Part shown: positions 34,201 to 40,698 of the stretch, one piece after another
How positions within the stretch are numbered: the first letter of the stretch is position 1
Layout: every line of letters starts with the position of its first letter
Source: an uncultured Muribaculaceae bacterium
GTDB taxonomy: Bacteria > Bacteroidota > Bacteroidia > Bacteroidales > Muribaculaceae
Length of the DNA: 40,698 nucleotides
Assembly: GCA_944321715.1 (NCBI GenBank)
Contig: CALUMJ010000025.1
Span: forward strand, 1-40,698
Direction: 5' to 3'
Program-made: the position numbers and the translations under genes
The notes under the pieces: model-generated
What the model was told of the DNA's origin: nothing
The model's input: only the letters and a program-made list of their open reading frames with translations
Databases searched by the model: none

Positions 34201-34529
34201 CCGACATCCCGACCATTGCAAGCCGCCGCCAGGCCTACGAAGACACGCAGTTGGCTGTTGCCTACAACGCTTACAACTATTCGACCGCACGCGTGGCAAA
34301 GGGCGACTTCATACGCTTGAAGGAAATTTCGCTCACCTACAACCTGCCGAAGGTGGTTCTCGAAAAGTTGCGCTTGCGTTCGGCTTCGCTCAAGTTGCAA
34401 GCTACCAACTTGTGGCTGATTTATGCCGACAAGGCTCTTAACGGTCAAGACCCTGAATTCATGAATTCGGGCGGTGTGGCTATCCCGCAACCTCGCCAGT
34501 TCACATTCACTGTGCGCTTCGGTTTGTAA
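31212..34529 (+). CDS. SusC/RagA-like TonB-linked outer-membrane transporter
   Basis: A 1105-residue protein. The signal peptide ends near ARAQ (about residue 22). A carboxypeptidase-regulatory-like domain follows (about 24-105, VTVSGTVIQGDDGQPAIGATVSV). The linker LDEVVVTGMSTMDKR is the SusC signature before the plug (about 115-240, with IRVRGATSIYGNSTPLWVVDG). The rest is a 22-strand barrel ending FTFTVRFGL. It imports a ligand captured by the SusD lipoprotein, using TonB energy. No STN domain is present, so direct signalling to an anti-sigma factor is unlikely. It is first gene of a four-gene uptake set. No glycosidase, regulator or sulfatase is linked, so the ligand need not be a glycan. 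Confidence 0.95.
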   Translation: MCLKKLVFLFAMVLVSLAARAQVTVSGTVIQGDDGQPAIGATVSVEGTSTATATDLDGKFTIKAPSENSTIIINYIGYNSESFQASKRDVKITLQVSSQTLDEVVVTGMSTMDKRLFTGATTKLGGEETKLDGVADISRALEGKAAGVSVQNVSGTFGTAPKIRVRGATSIYGNSTPLWVVDGVILEDAVNISADELSSGDAVTLISSAIAGLNADDIESFQILKDGSATSIYGAKAMAGVIVVTTKQGRAGTTSINYTGEFTYRLKPSYNDYNIMNSQEQMGVYREMEAKGWLDFATLASSSSSGVYGQMYHLIDQYENGEFGLPNTQAAKNAYLRTAEFRNTDWFDLLFNSNIVQNHAVSISGGTDKGNFYTSFSFMNDPGWNLSSDVQRYTFNANATYNLSNTVKVKFLTSDSYRSQTAPGTLSQETDIVNGSVNRSFDINPFSYAMNVSRALDPTATSTRNYADFNIFHELENNYIDLSIVDVKFQGELDWKPITGLNFHLLGAYRFQQAEQNHYIMDDSNQANAYRAGIDPEDATIRDSNPYLYVDPDDETSLPQTVLPKGGMWFHTLNSLSQYNLRATGQYQKTFDNTHITNFFGGVEISSVTRHEEYLQAWGVVYENGRLPYIDPNLFKQMNEENGEYYHDTYTYDRDAAFFANVAYSYQGKYTLNGTARYEGSNRLGRTRQARWLPTWNISGAWDMTNESWFANPVLSHATLKASYSLTADAGPIDYASASPIFIAARPWRPLSNAQEMGIDLDELANSDLTYEKKRELNIGADLGFLYNRINLAVDWYTRDNYDLIGPVYTSGVGGETMKYGNVASMSSGGVEFTLSTSNIQTKDFSWDTDWTFSYATTEITELNAQSRVIDLVASTGFTRVGYPQRALFSIPFVGLTDEGLPQFINENGDVTVSDINFQEFENLDYLKYEGPIDPTITGGFGNIFKYKDFTLNVFLTYAFGNVVRLDQVFSSAYSDETAMPKEFANRWVMPGDEQYTDIPTIASRRQAYEDTQLAVAYNAYNYSTARVAKGDFIRLKEISLTYNLPKVVLEKLRLRSASLKLQATNLWLIYADKALNGQDPEFMNSGGVAIPQPRQFTFTVRFGL

Positions 34530-34564
34530 TAATCACATATATTGTATAAACACGTCATAAAGAT

Positions 34565-36250
34565 ATGAAATTAAAATATATAGCATTTTCCGCATTATTG
34601 GCGGTTGTCGCAGCAGGAACCACTTCGTGTGAGGACTTCCTGAGCAAGAACCCCGACAACCGTGTGGAATTGAACACCCCCGAACAGATGCAAATGTTGC
34701 TCGTCAACGGTTACACCCACGGCAACATTGCCTTGATGTGTGAATTGTCGAGCGACAACATTGTCGATAACAATGCGCCCAATTCGCTCGGGCAACGCTA
34801 CAACCTTCCCGAATATGGCCGTATCGACAATGAAATATTTGCTTGGGAGGCGGCCGAAAGCGATAACGCGCAAGACTCGCCCACAATGCTTTGGGAGGGT
34901 TGCTACCATGCCATCGCTTGCGCAAACCATGTGCTTGAACGCGTGGCCGAGTTTGAGGCCGAGGGGCGTGGCGACGAGGTGTCGGCCGTCAAGGGCGAAG
35001 CTCTGCTCATCAGGGCTTACCACCACTTCTTGCTGGCCAACTTGTTCTGCATGCCTTACCGCGGTCCCGAACTTAGCAAGTCGCTTCAGGGCATTCCTTA
35101 TGCTACCGAACCCGAAACGACGCTTAGTGTCATTTACGACCGTGGCAACCTTGCCGACGTTTACGACAAAATCGAGGCCGACCTGCTCGAAGGTCTTCCG
35201 TTGATTGACGATGCTTCATACGAGCAGCCTAAATATCACTTCAATTCGGCTGCGGCAAATGCTTTCGCAGCACGTTTCTACCTCTACAAGCGTGATTATG
35301 CCAAGGCCGAGGCGTATGCCAACGTGGCTCTCGGCGGCAGTGGCGCACCGGCCATTTCGCAGCTCACCGACTGGTGGTCGCAATCGTTCACCAGCTCTAC
35401 ACAATCAGTGCAATACTGGATTAGCGTCGAAAGGCAGAACAACCTGCTCATTATTCCCACGCAGTCGGTATTCTTGCGTCACATAAGCGGCGGCTCACGT
35501 TATGCCTACAACGGCGAGGGCGGCGATGCCACCTATATGAGCGCAGGTCCGTCGTGGACGGCTGCCGGCGGCTTCCACCCTTGCTGGCTTGGCAAGCTCT
35601 ATATCAATGGTGAGCAGGATTACGGCGCATTTGGAGGCAATCTTCTCGAAATGTTTGAATATACCGACCGCATTGCCGGTATCGGCTACCCACACATCGT
35701 GCGTGTGGAATTTACCAACGAGGAGGTGCTGTTCACCCGTGCCGAGGCTCGCATCTACCTTGGCAAGATTGACGAGGCCGTTGCCGACCTCAAGGTGTGG
35801 GACGACTCGCGCAAGAACGGGCTGGCTTCGTCCTACGATAGCGAGTTCACCGACCTCTCTCGCAGCAATATCATTTCGTTTTACGGGACAAATGACCCGG
35901 GTCATGGCATAGCCAAGGAGTTGCATATCGACGAGGTGTGTCCGTCGGACAAGTATAGCGTGACTGACGAGAACGAGCCGTTCTTGCAATGCGTACTGCA
36001 CTTCCGCCGTGTCCACAATGTGGGCGATGGAACTCGCTGGTTTGATATCAAGCGTTATGGCCTCGAATATAGCCACACAATAGGTGCTTCGCGCGTCGAA
36101 ACACTCACCATGCTCGACCCACGCAAGGCATTCCAGTTGCCGGCCGAGGTGCTTTCGGCTGGTATGGCTCCTACCGACCGCTCTACGCCTGTTGGCGAGT
36201 CTGACGCTATCTTTGTTCCTGTTCAAAGGAATGTAGCAACAGTGAAATGA
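34565..36250 (+). CDS. RagB/SusD-like nutrient-binding lipoprotein
   Basis: 561 residues with a lipobox at TTSC (lipidated Cys22, then EDFLSKNPDNR). The SusD helical TPR scaffold is clear (KGEALLIRAYHHFLLANLFCMPY; HFNSAAANAFAARFYLYKRDYAKAEAYANVAL). The C-terminal half ends ADRSTPVGESDAIF-like sequence usual for the family. It forms the lid over the SusC-like barrel and binds the nutrient at the cell surface. It starts 35 bases after the transporter gene. Confidence 0.95.
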   Translation: MKLKYIAFSALLAVVAAGTTSCEDFLSKNPDNRVELNTPEQMQMLLVNGYTHGNIALMCELSSDNIVDNNAPNSLGQRYNLPEYGRIDNEIFAWEAAESDNAQDSPTMLWEGCYHAIACANHVLERVAEFEAEGRGDEVSAVKGEALLIRAYHHFLLANLFCMPYRGPELSKSLQGIPYATEPETTLSVIYDRGNLADVYDKIEADLLEGLPLIDDASYEQPKYHFNSAAANAFAARFYLYKRDYAKAEAYANVALGGSGAPAISQLTDWWSQSFTSSTQSVQYWISVERQNNLLIIPTQSVFLRHISGGSRYAYNGEGGDATYMSAGPSWTAAGGFHPCWLGKLYINGEQDYGAFGGNLLEMFEYTDRIAGIGYPHIVRVEFTNEEVLFTRAEARIYLGKIDEAVADLKVWDDSRKNGLASSYDSEFTDLSRSNIISFYGTNDPGHGIAKELHIDEVCPSDKYSVTDENEPFLQCVLHFRRVHNVGDGTRWFDIKRYGLEYSHTIGASRVETLTMLDPRKAFQLPAEVLSAGMAPTDRSTPVGESDAIFVPVQRNVATVK

Positions 36251-36279
36251 TTGTTCCTCAGTTGTAAAAAAAGTAAGTT

Positions 36280-37305
36280 ATGAAATTACGCAATTTATTA
36301 TACATAGTTTTCGCCCTATTCTTGTCGATAGGCATTGTGTCGTGTAGCGACGACGAATTAGGGGAAACCATCTTCCCCGATGTCGATGAAACGATTGACC
36401 CGAACTCTTATTCGTTTCAGTTAGACAGCTTCCTCAAGCGTGAATATCTTGAGCCATACAACCTCGATTTCAAGTACAAGATGGAGGATGTAGGTACCGA
36501 TATGAACTATAACCTTGTCCCTGCTCGTTACGACGCGTCGGTTGACTTGGCTTCACTCACCAAGTATCTGTGGTTTGAGGTGTATGACACTATTGCAGGC
36601 ACCGAATTCCTCCGTGCATACGGGCCGCGCATTATCCACCTTATCGGTTCGCCGGCGTTCAACCCGGTGGCAGGTACCATGATTTTGGGTCTTGCCGAGG
36701 GCGGTATCAAGGTGTCGCTCTACCGTGTGAACTATATCGACCCCACCGACCCGGCACAGCTCAACGAGTATTACCTGCACACGATGCACCACGAGTTTGC
36801 TCACATTTTGCACCAGACAAAGGTTTATCCCACCGAGTTCCAGTTGCTCTCTAACTCGTTCTATGACCCGATGAACTGGCAGGACCGCGACGACCGCGTG
36901 TGCAACTCGTTTGGTTGCGTGACTGCATACGGCTCGTCGGAAGAACGTGAAGACTTCGCCGAAATTGTGGCTACCTATATCACTGCCACCGACGAAGAAT
37001 GGGCCGACATCATGTATTACGCCGGACGTAACTTCCAGGAGTCGGGCAAAGAGGACAACACGGGTAACCCCATCTATGAGGACCCCGAGGACATACAGGA
37101 TAACAATGGCGGCTTGCTCGATGGTGCCGACGGTGTGGCAATAATCAACCAAAAGGTGCAGATTGCCCGCACTTGGTTCCGCGACTCTTGGGGTGTGGAC
37201 TTGGACACGCTTCGCGCCGAGGTACAACGCCGCCAGTCGCACATCAACCTCGACTCGCTCCGCAATGTCGTTTATTCGATTGAAAAACCTGTTATAACCG
37301 AGTAA
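36280..37305 (+). CDS. SusCD-associated zinc metallohydrolase lipoprotein
   Basis: 341 residues with a lipobox giving Cys22 (GIVSCSDDE). The zinc motif HEFAH (His171, Glu172, His175) lies in the stretch LHTMHHEFAHILHQ, and a further conserved acidic stretch REDFAEIVATYI (about 222-233) may give the third ligand. This matches the family of putative zinc-binding metallopeptidases found with SusC/SusD (TIGR04549, Peptidase_Mx1). It probably sits at the cell surface and cleaves or processes the imported ligand; a peptide is the natural guess. It follows the SusD-like gene after 29 bases, with the leader AAAAAAAGTAAGTT before its ATG. Confidence 0.9.
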   Translation: MKLRNLLYIVFALFLSIGIVSCSDDELGETIFPDVDETIDPNSYSFQLDSFLKREYLEPYNLDFKYKMEDVGTDMNYNLVPARYDASVDLASLTKYLWFEVYDTIAGTEFLRAYGPRIIHLIGSPAFNPVAGTMILGLAEGGIKVSLYRVNYIDPTDPAQLNEYYLHTMHHEFAHILHQTKVYPTEFQLLSNSFYDPMNWQDRDDRVCNSFGCVTAYGSSEEREDFAEIVATYITATDEEWADIMYYAGRNFQESGKEDNTGNPIYEDPEDIQDNNGGLLDGADGVAIINQKVQIARTWFRDSWGVDLDTLRAEVQRRQSHINLDSLRNVVYSIEKPVITE

Positions 37306-37312
37306 GAAAAAA

Positions 37313-38695
37313 ATGTATATGAACAATGCTATAAAATATCTCTCGCTTGCTGCCGCAGCCGTTGCCGTTGCAGCCGTTGCCTCGTCGTGCAGCCGCGAGG
37401 AAGACGATATATGGAGCCAAAGTGCGGCCGAACGCCTTGAGGCTGCCAAGAGTGAATACCACAAGATATTGTGTTCGGCTCCTAACGGCTGGGAAATGTA
37501 TTACTTTGCCGACGGCGACGAGCGGGGCTACAACTTCCTCATGAAGTTTGCCAGCGACTCGGTGGTGATAGCCACCCGCAATAGCAACACAAGCAATGCC
37601 TACGCTCAAGAAAGCAGCGCATTTGAAGTGATTGCCGATGACGGCCCGGTGCTGACGTTCAACACCTACAACACGCTGTTCCACCGCTATGCCGACCCTC
37701 AACCCGACCAAGATGTTGAGAGCGACGGCGTGGGCAGCGGCGGCGACTATGAATTCAAGCTCATGGAAGTCACCGACACCATGATTTACATGCGTGGTAA
37801 AAAGACGGGGCGTGAAATATACATGTACCCGCTCGACAGCAATACCGACTGGGAGCAATATTTCACCGATATCTATGCTATGCGCGACAGCATGTTCAAC
37901 AGCTCGATACCCACGTTGTGGCTTGAGCTTGCCGACGGCGTGCGCTACTCAATCACCGATGCCGCTTCGCAAGTGATGCACTTAGTGCCTGAAGGCGGCG
38001 ATGCCATCACGCAGACTTCGACCTTGTCGTATGTGCTCACTCCGCGTGGTTTCCGCTGGATTACCGACTTCCCCGGCGACACTGTTACAACCACCCCCGC
38101 TCGTGAATTTGTGTGGAATGCCGAAGGCACTTACCTCGTAAGCACCGACTTTGGTGGCGAAGATTGCACCGCCGGTGCCACCATCAAAGCCCCAGCTCTT
38201 GCCGACCTCTTCATGGAAAGTGAGCCTGTGTGGAGCATCGATGTCAACAGTCTTGGGGGCAATATTGCCGTCCAATATCAAAACCTTGTTGATGGCTTTG
38301 CTGCAGCAACCAATGCTGGTCGCCCATTGAACTGGGTTGTGAGTGGTATGTCGCTTCTCTATGACGCAGCTAATAAATATGCAGCTTTGGGCATTTCGTT
38401 AAAAGGCTCTAAGTCGCAAGGGTACATACATTATGTGAGGGTTGCCGATGGTGATGCAGGTATGAAATTTGATTTCAACGACTCTTCGTTGGACGGCGTG
38501 ATATTCACTGGCTCGGCTTCCCAAAATGGTCGCACGTTTGTGCAACTGGTGCCTGAACTTACCGAGTTCTGCGACTACTTGTCTTCGATGGACTTTACCA
38601 TGTTGGCAGTCGGTGGTAATGAGGTAAATCCGCATCGCATCCGTTTTGAAAATTCGTCAAATTCTAATGATTATTTCTATGTTGAACTCCAGTAA
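37313..38695 (+). CDS. DUF4302 lipoprotein
   Basis: 460 residues. The signal sequence ends in ASSC (Cys26 from the first ATG; a start two codons later is possible). The early conserved block ERLEAAKSEYHKILCSAPNGWEMYYF (from about residue 38) is typical of DUF4302, a domain seen almost only in surface lipoproteins of SusC/SusD loci with the HExxH lipoprotein. Its function is unknown; an accessory ligand-binding surface protein is likely. It starts 7 bases after the metallohydrolase stop. From about base 38270 its codons become more A/T-ending than in the first part. Its stop codon lies in the loop of a perfect hairpin. Confidence 0.88.
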   Translation: MYMNNAIKYLSLAAAAVAVAAVASSCSREEDDIWSQSAAERLEAAKSEYHKILCSAPNGWEMYYFADGDERGYNFLMKFASDSVVIATRNSNTSNAYAQESSAFEVIADDGPVLTFNTYNTLFHRYADPQPDQDVESDGVGSGGDYEFKLMEVTDTMIYMRGKKTGREIYMYPLDSNTDWEQYFTDIYAMRDSMFNSSIPTLWLELADGVRYSITDAASQVMHLVPEGGDAITQTSTLSYVLTPRGFRWITDFPGDTVTTTPAREFVWNAEGTYLVSTDFGGEDCTAGATIKAPALADLFMESEPVWSIDVNSLGGNIAVQYQNLVDGFAAATNAGRPLNWVVSGMSLLYDAANKYAALGISLKGSKSQGYIHYVRVADGDAGMKFDFNDSSLDGVIFTGSASQNGRTFVQLVPELTEFCDYLSSMDFTMLAVGGNEVNPHRIRFENSSNSNDYFYVELQ

Positions 38696-38712
38696 CGGAG
38701 TTCAACATAGAA
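38675..38712 (+). promoter_or_regulatory. Perfect 16-bp hairpin around the DUF4302 stop codon
   Basis: TTCTATGTTGAACTCC (38675-38690) pairs fully with 38697-38712. The six-base loop holds the TAA stop at 38693-38695. No T-run follows, so it is not a standard intrinsic terminator. It may stop or slow the 3' exonuclease, separating the levels of the four-gene uptake message from the next gene. Confidence 0.7.
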
Positions 38713-38749
38713 CAAAATAAAATATGTTTAATCTCAAAAAAGTAAGATT

Positions 38750-40441
38750 ATGAAAAAAATGCTACTTTTAGCGATTGCTGCCTCTGCTTCGATGGCTGTT
38801 TCGGCCAACAATGCAGTGCAAACTCGTCAGTGCAGCAACTTCCTCGATGTGAAGGTCCCTGCAAAAGCAATGAAATTTAGCGGTACAGCAGTTGCTGCAA
38901 ATAAAGTTCAACGCACTGTACAGCAAGTAAGGACCTTGGCCGATGATGCTTCACTTAAAGCCTCATATGACCTGCCAAATATGTTCTATATGGGTGCTGG
39001 TGTCGACGGTGATTCTTGGTATCATTTTGTTGCTGCAGGTGCTGACATCGCTGTTGCTCATGGCCCAGCTTTCATCAACTTGCCATTCGTCAATACCTCT
39101 ACTGGTGCAACTCAGTACACATGGTCGTATCAAGACCCTACTACATATGAAAATGCGACATCCAACAACGAGGATTTGGAGCTGAACTATGGATACGTGC
39201 AAGTGAATGCACCAACACTAACTGCTTCGAATGGTACTGCATCGGATGAGTACTCTGCAGCAAGTCTGCTTATGTTTGGAGGTCAGTCAGCCTTGATGTT
39301 GGATGGCGAAATTCCTTTTTACGACAACCCATTAAATGTGGCTGAAGCCTCTGGTTATTTTTCATTGAATTTTGGTATTCGTGACGGTGTAGCTGGTATA
39401 GATAAATTTGGCATTGTTTATCCCCAGCCATACGCTCCTTATTGCTTGTCGCAAATTTATGTAGTAGCTGCGGTTGACTTCCCAATGGGAACTGAACTGA
39501 CAGCCGAATTATATACGTTAGATGAGAATCTTTCGATGTCGGATGAGCCATTGGCAACTGCTGTATTTACGGCAACGCAAGACTATACAAGCACTGCTGG
39601 TGAGGGTTACGTAACTACTGCATTGCTGCCGTTCAACGTGCAAGTGTTTGACGGAATCCTTTACCAAGATGGATATGTGACTGTAGATTCTCCGCTGGTA
39701 ATTTTATTTGATGGTAATGCCAATGTCAATACGTTTGACCCAATGGGTATAACATCTATACCTGAGGACCCAGATAATGTTGAGGCATATTATGCAGAAA
39801 TAGGTGACCAAGGTTTGGAATTCCCTATTTATGGTATTACTTCTGGCACAGGTGCCGAAGCTGTTACAAGCTTGTGTGTTTACACAGATGCAACCTTTGC
39901 TTGGTGCTTCCCAGCTGAGAATGCTCCTGTAACTAACAATGCTGTTGCAGTTCCTGCCAATGGTGGTAGCGTGACAATTCCATTGGAATCATTATGGGTT
40001 GCAGCTGCTTATACAGTTGACGAAGATACCAACTATGATGGTACGCTCTCTGACTGGGCATCTTATGCACTTGCTGATACAGAAAGCCAGACGGTATTGA
40101 CAATTACTGCCGATGCGCTTCCCGCTGATGTTGAAGGTCGCAGTTGTACTTGCACACTCAATGCTCCAGGTATCACGCCTTTGCAATTGACGGTTAACCA
40201 AGGTACAACTGGTATCACAGCCGTTGCTGCTGAATCGGCTGCAAAGGTATCGGTTGAGGGTGGCAACTTTGTTGTAACTGCTCCTGAAGCTATCAACGCT
40301 GCAACTGTTTACAACATTGCTGGCCAGGCAGTAGCTGCAAGCGAAATCGCTGGCACTACCACCATCGATGGCTCGTCGCTCGCCAAGGGTGTTTACATCG
40401 TTCGCTTCAACGACGGCAGCTCGGTTAAGGTTGTAAAATAA
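38750..40441 (+). CDS. Secreted protein with BACON-like domain and T9SS sorting tail
   Basis: 563 residues. Signal peptide MKKMLLLAIAASASMAVSA, then a beta-rich region of no recognised family (about 45-390). A BACON-like Ig domain follows (about 392-487, VPANGGSVTIPLESLW to TPLQLTVNQG). A C-terminal type A T9SS sorting domain (about 490-563) has the standard core TVYNIAGQ and end LAKGVYIVRFNDGSSVKVVK. It should be exported by Sec, then carried across the outer membrane by the T9SS and released or anchored. It lies 54 bases after the DUF4302 gene but beyond a strong hairpin. The body is A/T-richer at third positions than its neighbours, while the sorting tail returns to the local style. Its function is unknown. 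Confidence 0.85.
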   Translation: MKKMLLLAIAASASMAVSANNAVQTRQCSNFLDVKVPAKAMKFSGTAVAANKVQRTVQQVRTLADDASLKASYDLPNMFYMGAGVDGDSWYHFVAAGADIAVAHGPAFINLPFVNTSTGATQYTWSYQDPTTYENATSNNEDLELNYGYVQVNAPTLTASNGTASDEYSAASLLMFGGQSALMLDGEIPFYDNPLNVAEASGYFSLNFGIRDGVAGIDKFGIVYPQPYAPYCLSQIYVVAAVDFPMGTELTAELYTLDENLSMSDEPLATAVFTATQDYTSTAGEGYVTTALLPFNVQVFDGILYQDGYVTVDSPLVILFDGNANVNTFDPMGITSIPEDPDNVEAYYAEIGDQGLEFPIYGITSGTGAEAVTSLCVYTDATFAWCFPAENAPVTNNAVAVPANGGSVTIPLESLWVAAAYTVDEDTNYDGTLSDWASYALADTESQTVLTITADALPADVEGRSCTCTLNAPGITPLQLTVNQGTTGITAVAAESAAKVSVEGGNFVVTAPEAINAATVYNIAGQAVAASEIAGTTTIDGSSLAKGVYIVRFNDGSSVKVVK

Positions 40442-40495
40442 TCGCGTACCGACATTTTGAGCAGCTCCGTGAGGCTGCGCATAAATAATATTGCT

Positions 40496-40535
40496 ATAGT
40501 GTGCCACGCTCACCCGTGGCACACTATTTTTTTTA
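40496..40535 (+). terminator. Intrinsic terminator after the T9SS cargo gene
   Basis: A perfect 13-bp stem (40496-40508 with 40515-40527) with a six-base loop is followed by a T-run. It ends the plus-strand block from the SusC gene onward. Confidence 0.9.
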
Positions 40536-40545
40536 TATATTTGTT

Positions 40546-40560
40546 GAGGGTGTATCAAAA
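40546..40560 (+). repeat. GGGTGTATCAAAA-family repeat, second site
   Basis: This 15-mer (GAGGGTGTATCAAAA) is the exact reverse complement of bases 61-75. It lies directly past the terminator. Confidence 0.55.
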
Positions 40561-40583
40561 TGCAAATTTGTGCAATTTTGTAG

Positions 40584-40615
40584 GGACGCACGGCTCGTGC
40601 GTCCGCTGCGCAATT
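40584..40615. repeat. 32-bp palindromic repeat, copy 1
   Basis: GGACGCACG and CGTGCGTCC form a 9-bp stem around GCT, followed by CGCTGCGCAATT... as a fixed tail. It is identical over 32 bases to 40667-40698. It looks like a REP-type dispersed element. Outside the repeats and terminator, 40442-40698 holds no gene. Confidence 0.65.
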
Positions 40616-40666
40616 AGGCGCATATTCTATTAATTTACAGATGGTTAACTGAGCCTTGCTGCACTC

Positions 40667-40698
40667 GGACGCACGGCTCGTGCGTCCGCTGCGCAATT
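40667..40698. repeat. 32-bp palindromic repeat, copy 2 (at window edge)
   Basis: Identical over 32 bases to copy 1, in the same orientation, 83 bases further on. It reaches the last base of the window, so more may follow. Confidence 0.65.

Noticed and set aside
40584-40698. CRISPR array
   Set aside because: Only two copies are seen, the repeats are long self-complementary hairpins with a fixed tail, the 51-base spacing is single, and no cas gene is nearby.

Overview
This window comes from a gut-type Bacteroidales chromosome; Muribaculaceae or a close relative is my best guess, but only the order is well supported. The evidence is a SusC/SusD outer-membrane pair, a DUF4302 lipoprotein, GldL/GldM type 9 secretion (T9SS) motor proteins, a T9SS C-terminal sorting domain, a lipidated TamL-like barrel, many TAnnTTTG -7 promoter boxes (often with TTG/TTTG 19-21 bases upstream), and almost no Shine-Dalgarno sites. 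There is no phage, plasmid, insertion sequence, CRISPR array or rRNA operon.

Layout, left half. Bases 1-240 hold intergenic repeats and a hairpin. Bases 238-758 (minus) hold two identical tRNA-Glu genes with rpsT between them, behind one strong promoter. recO (plus) abuts tilS, the last gene of a five-gene minus-strand unit read from 8378 down to 1642: iron-type alcohol dehydrogenase, TamL-like lipoprotein barrel, HAD phosphatase, ROK-family sugar kinase, tilS. Transketolase (minus) follows with its own promoter and terminator. Next are a DUF2807 surface protein with about ten 20-residue beta-helix repeats, and a divergent redox module: aldo/keto reductase plus flavodoxin (minus) facing an AraC regulator whose promoter appears to give a leaderless mRNA.

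Middle. Bases 14.2-17.35 kb carry an OmpA-family barrel, gldL and gldM. GldL/GldM normally form the proton-driven inner-membrane motor of the T9SS next to gldK and gldN, but neither partner is here. A secreted GH2 beta-galactosidase-type enzyme follows. Then come an Asp/Glu racemase-family protein with Ser in place of one catalytic Cys, a pepP-type aminopeptidase with a gamma-carbonic anhydrase, and the threonine operon: thrA, a phosphoglycerate-mutase-like proposed homoserine kinase, and thrC, covering aspartate to threonine apart from aspartate-semialdehyde dehydrogenase.

Right end. YqgE/AlgH, a GNAT acetyltransferase and an RluA-type pseudouridine synthase precede a 567-base regulatory gap. 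Then comes a surface nutrient-uptake operon: SusC-like transporter, SusD-like lipoprotein, HExxH zinc metallohydrolase lipoprotein and DUF4302 lipoprotein. A perfect 16-bp hairpin with the DUF4302 stop codon in its loop separates this from a secreted protein with a BACON-like domain and a T9SS sorting tail. The window closes with a strong terminator and two copies of a 32-bp palindromic repeat. The most interesting points are the detached OmpA-GldL-GldM cluster, in a genome that also encodes a T9SS cargo, and the stop-codon hairpin ahead of that cargo.
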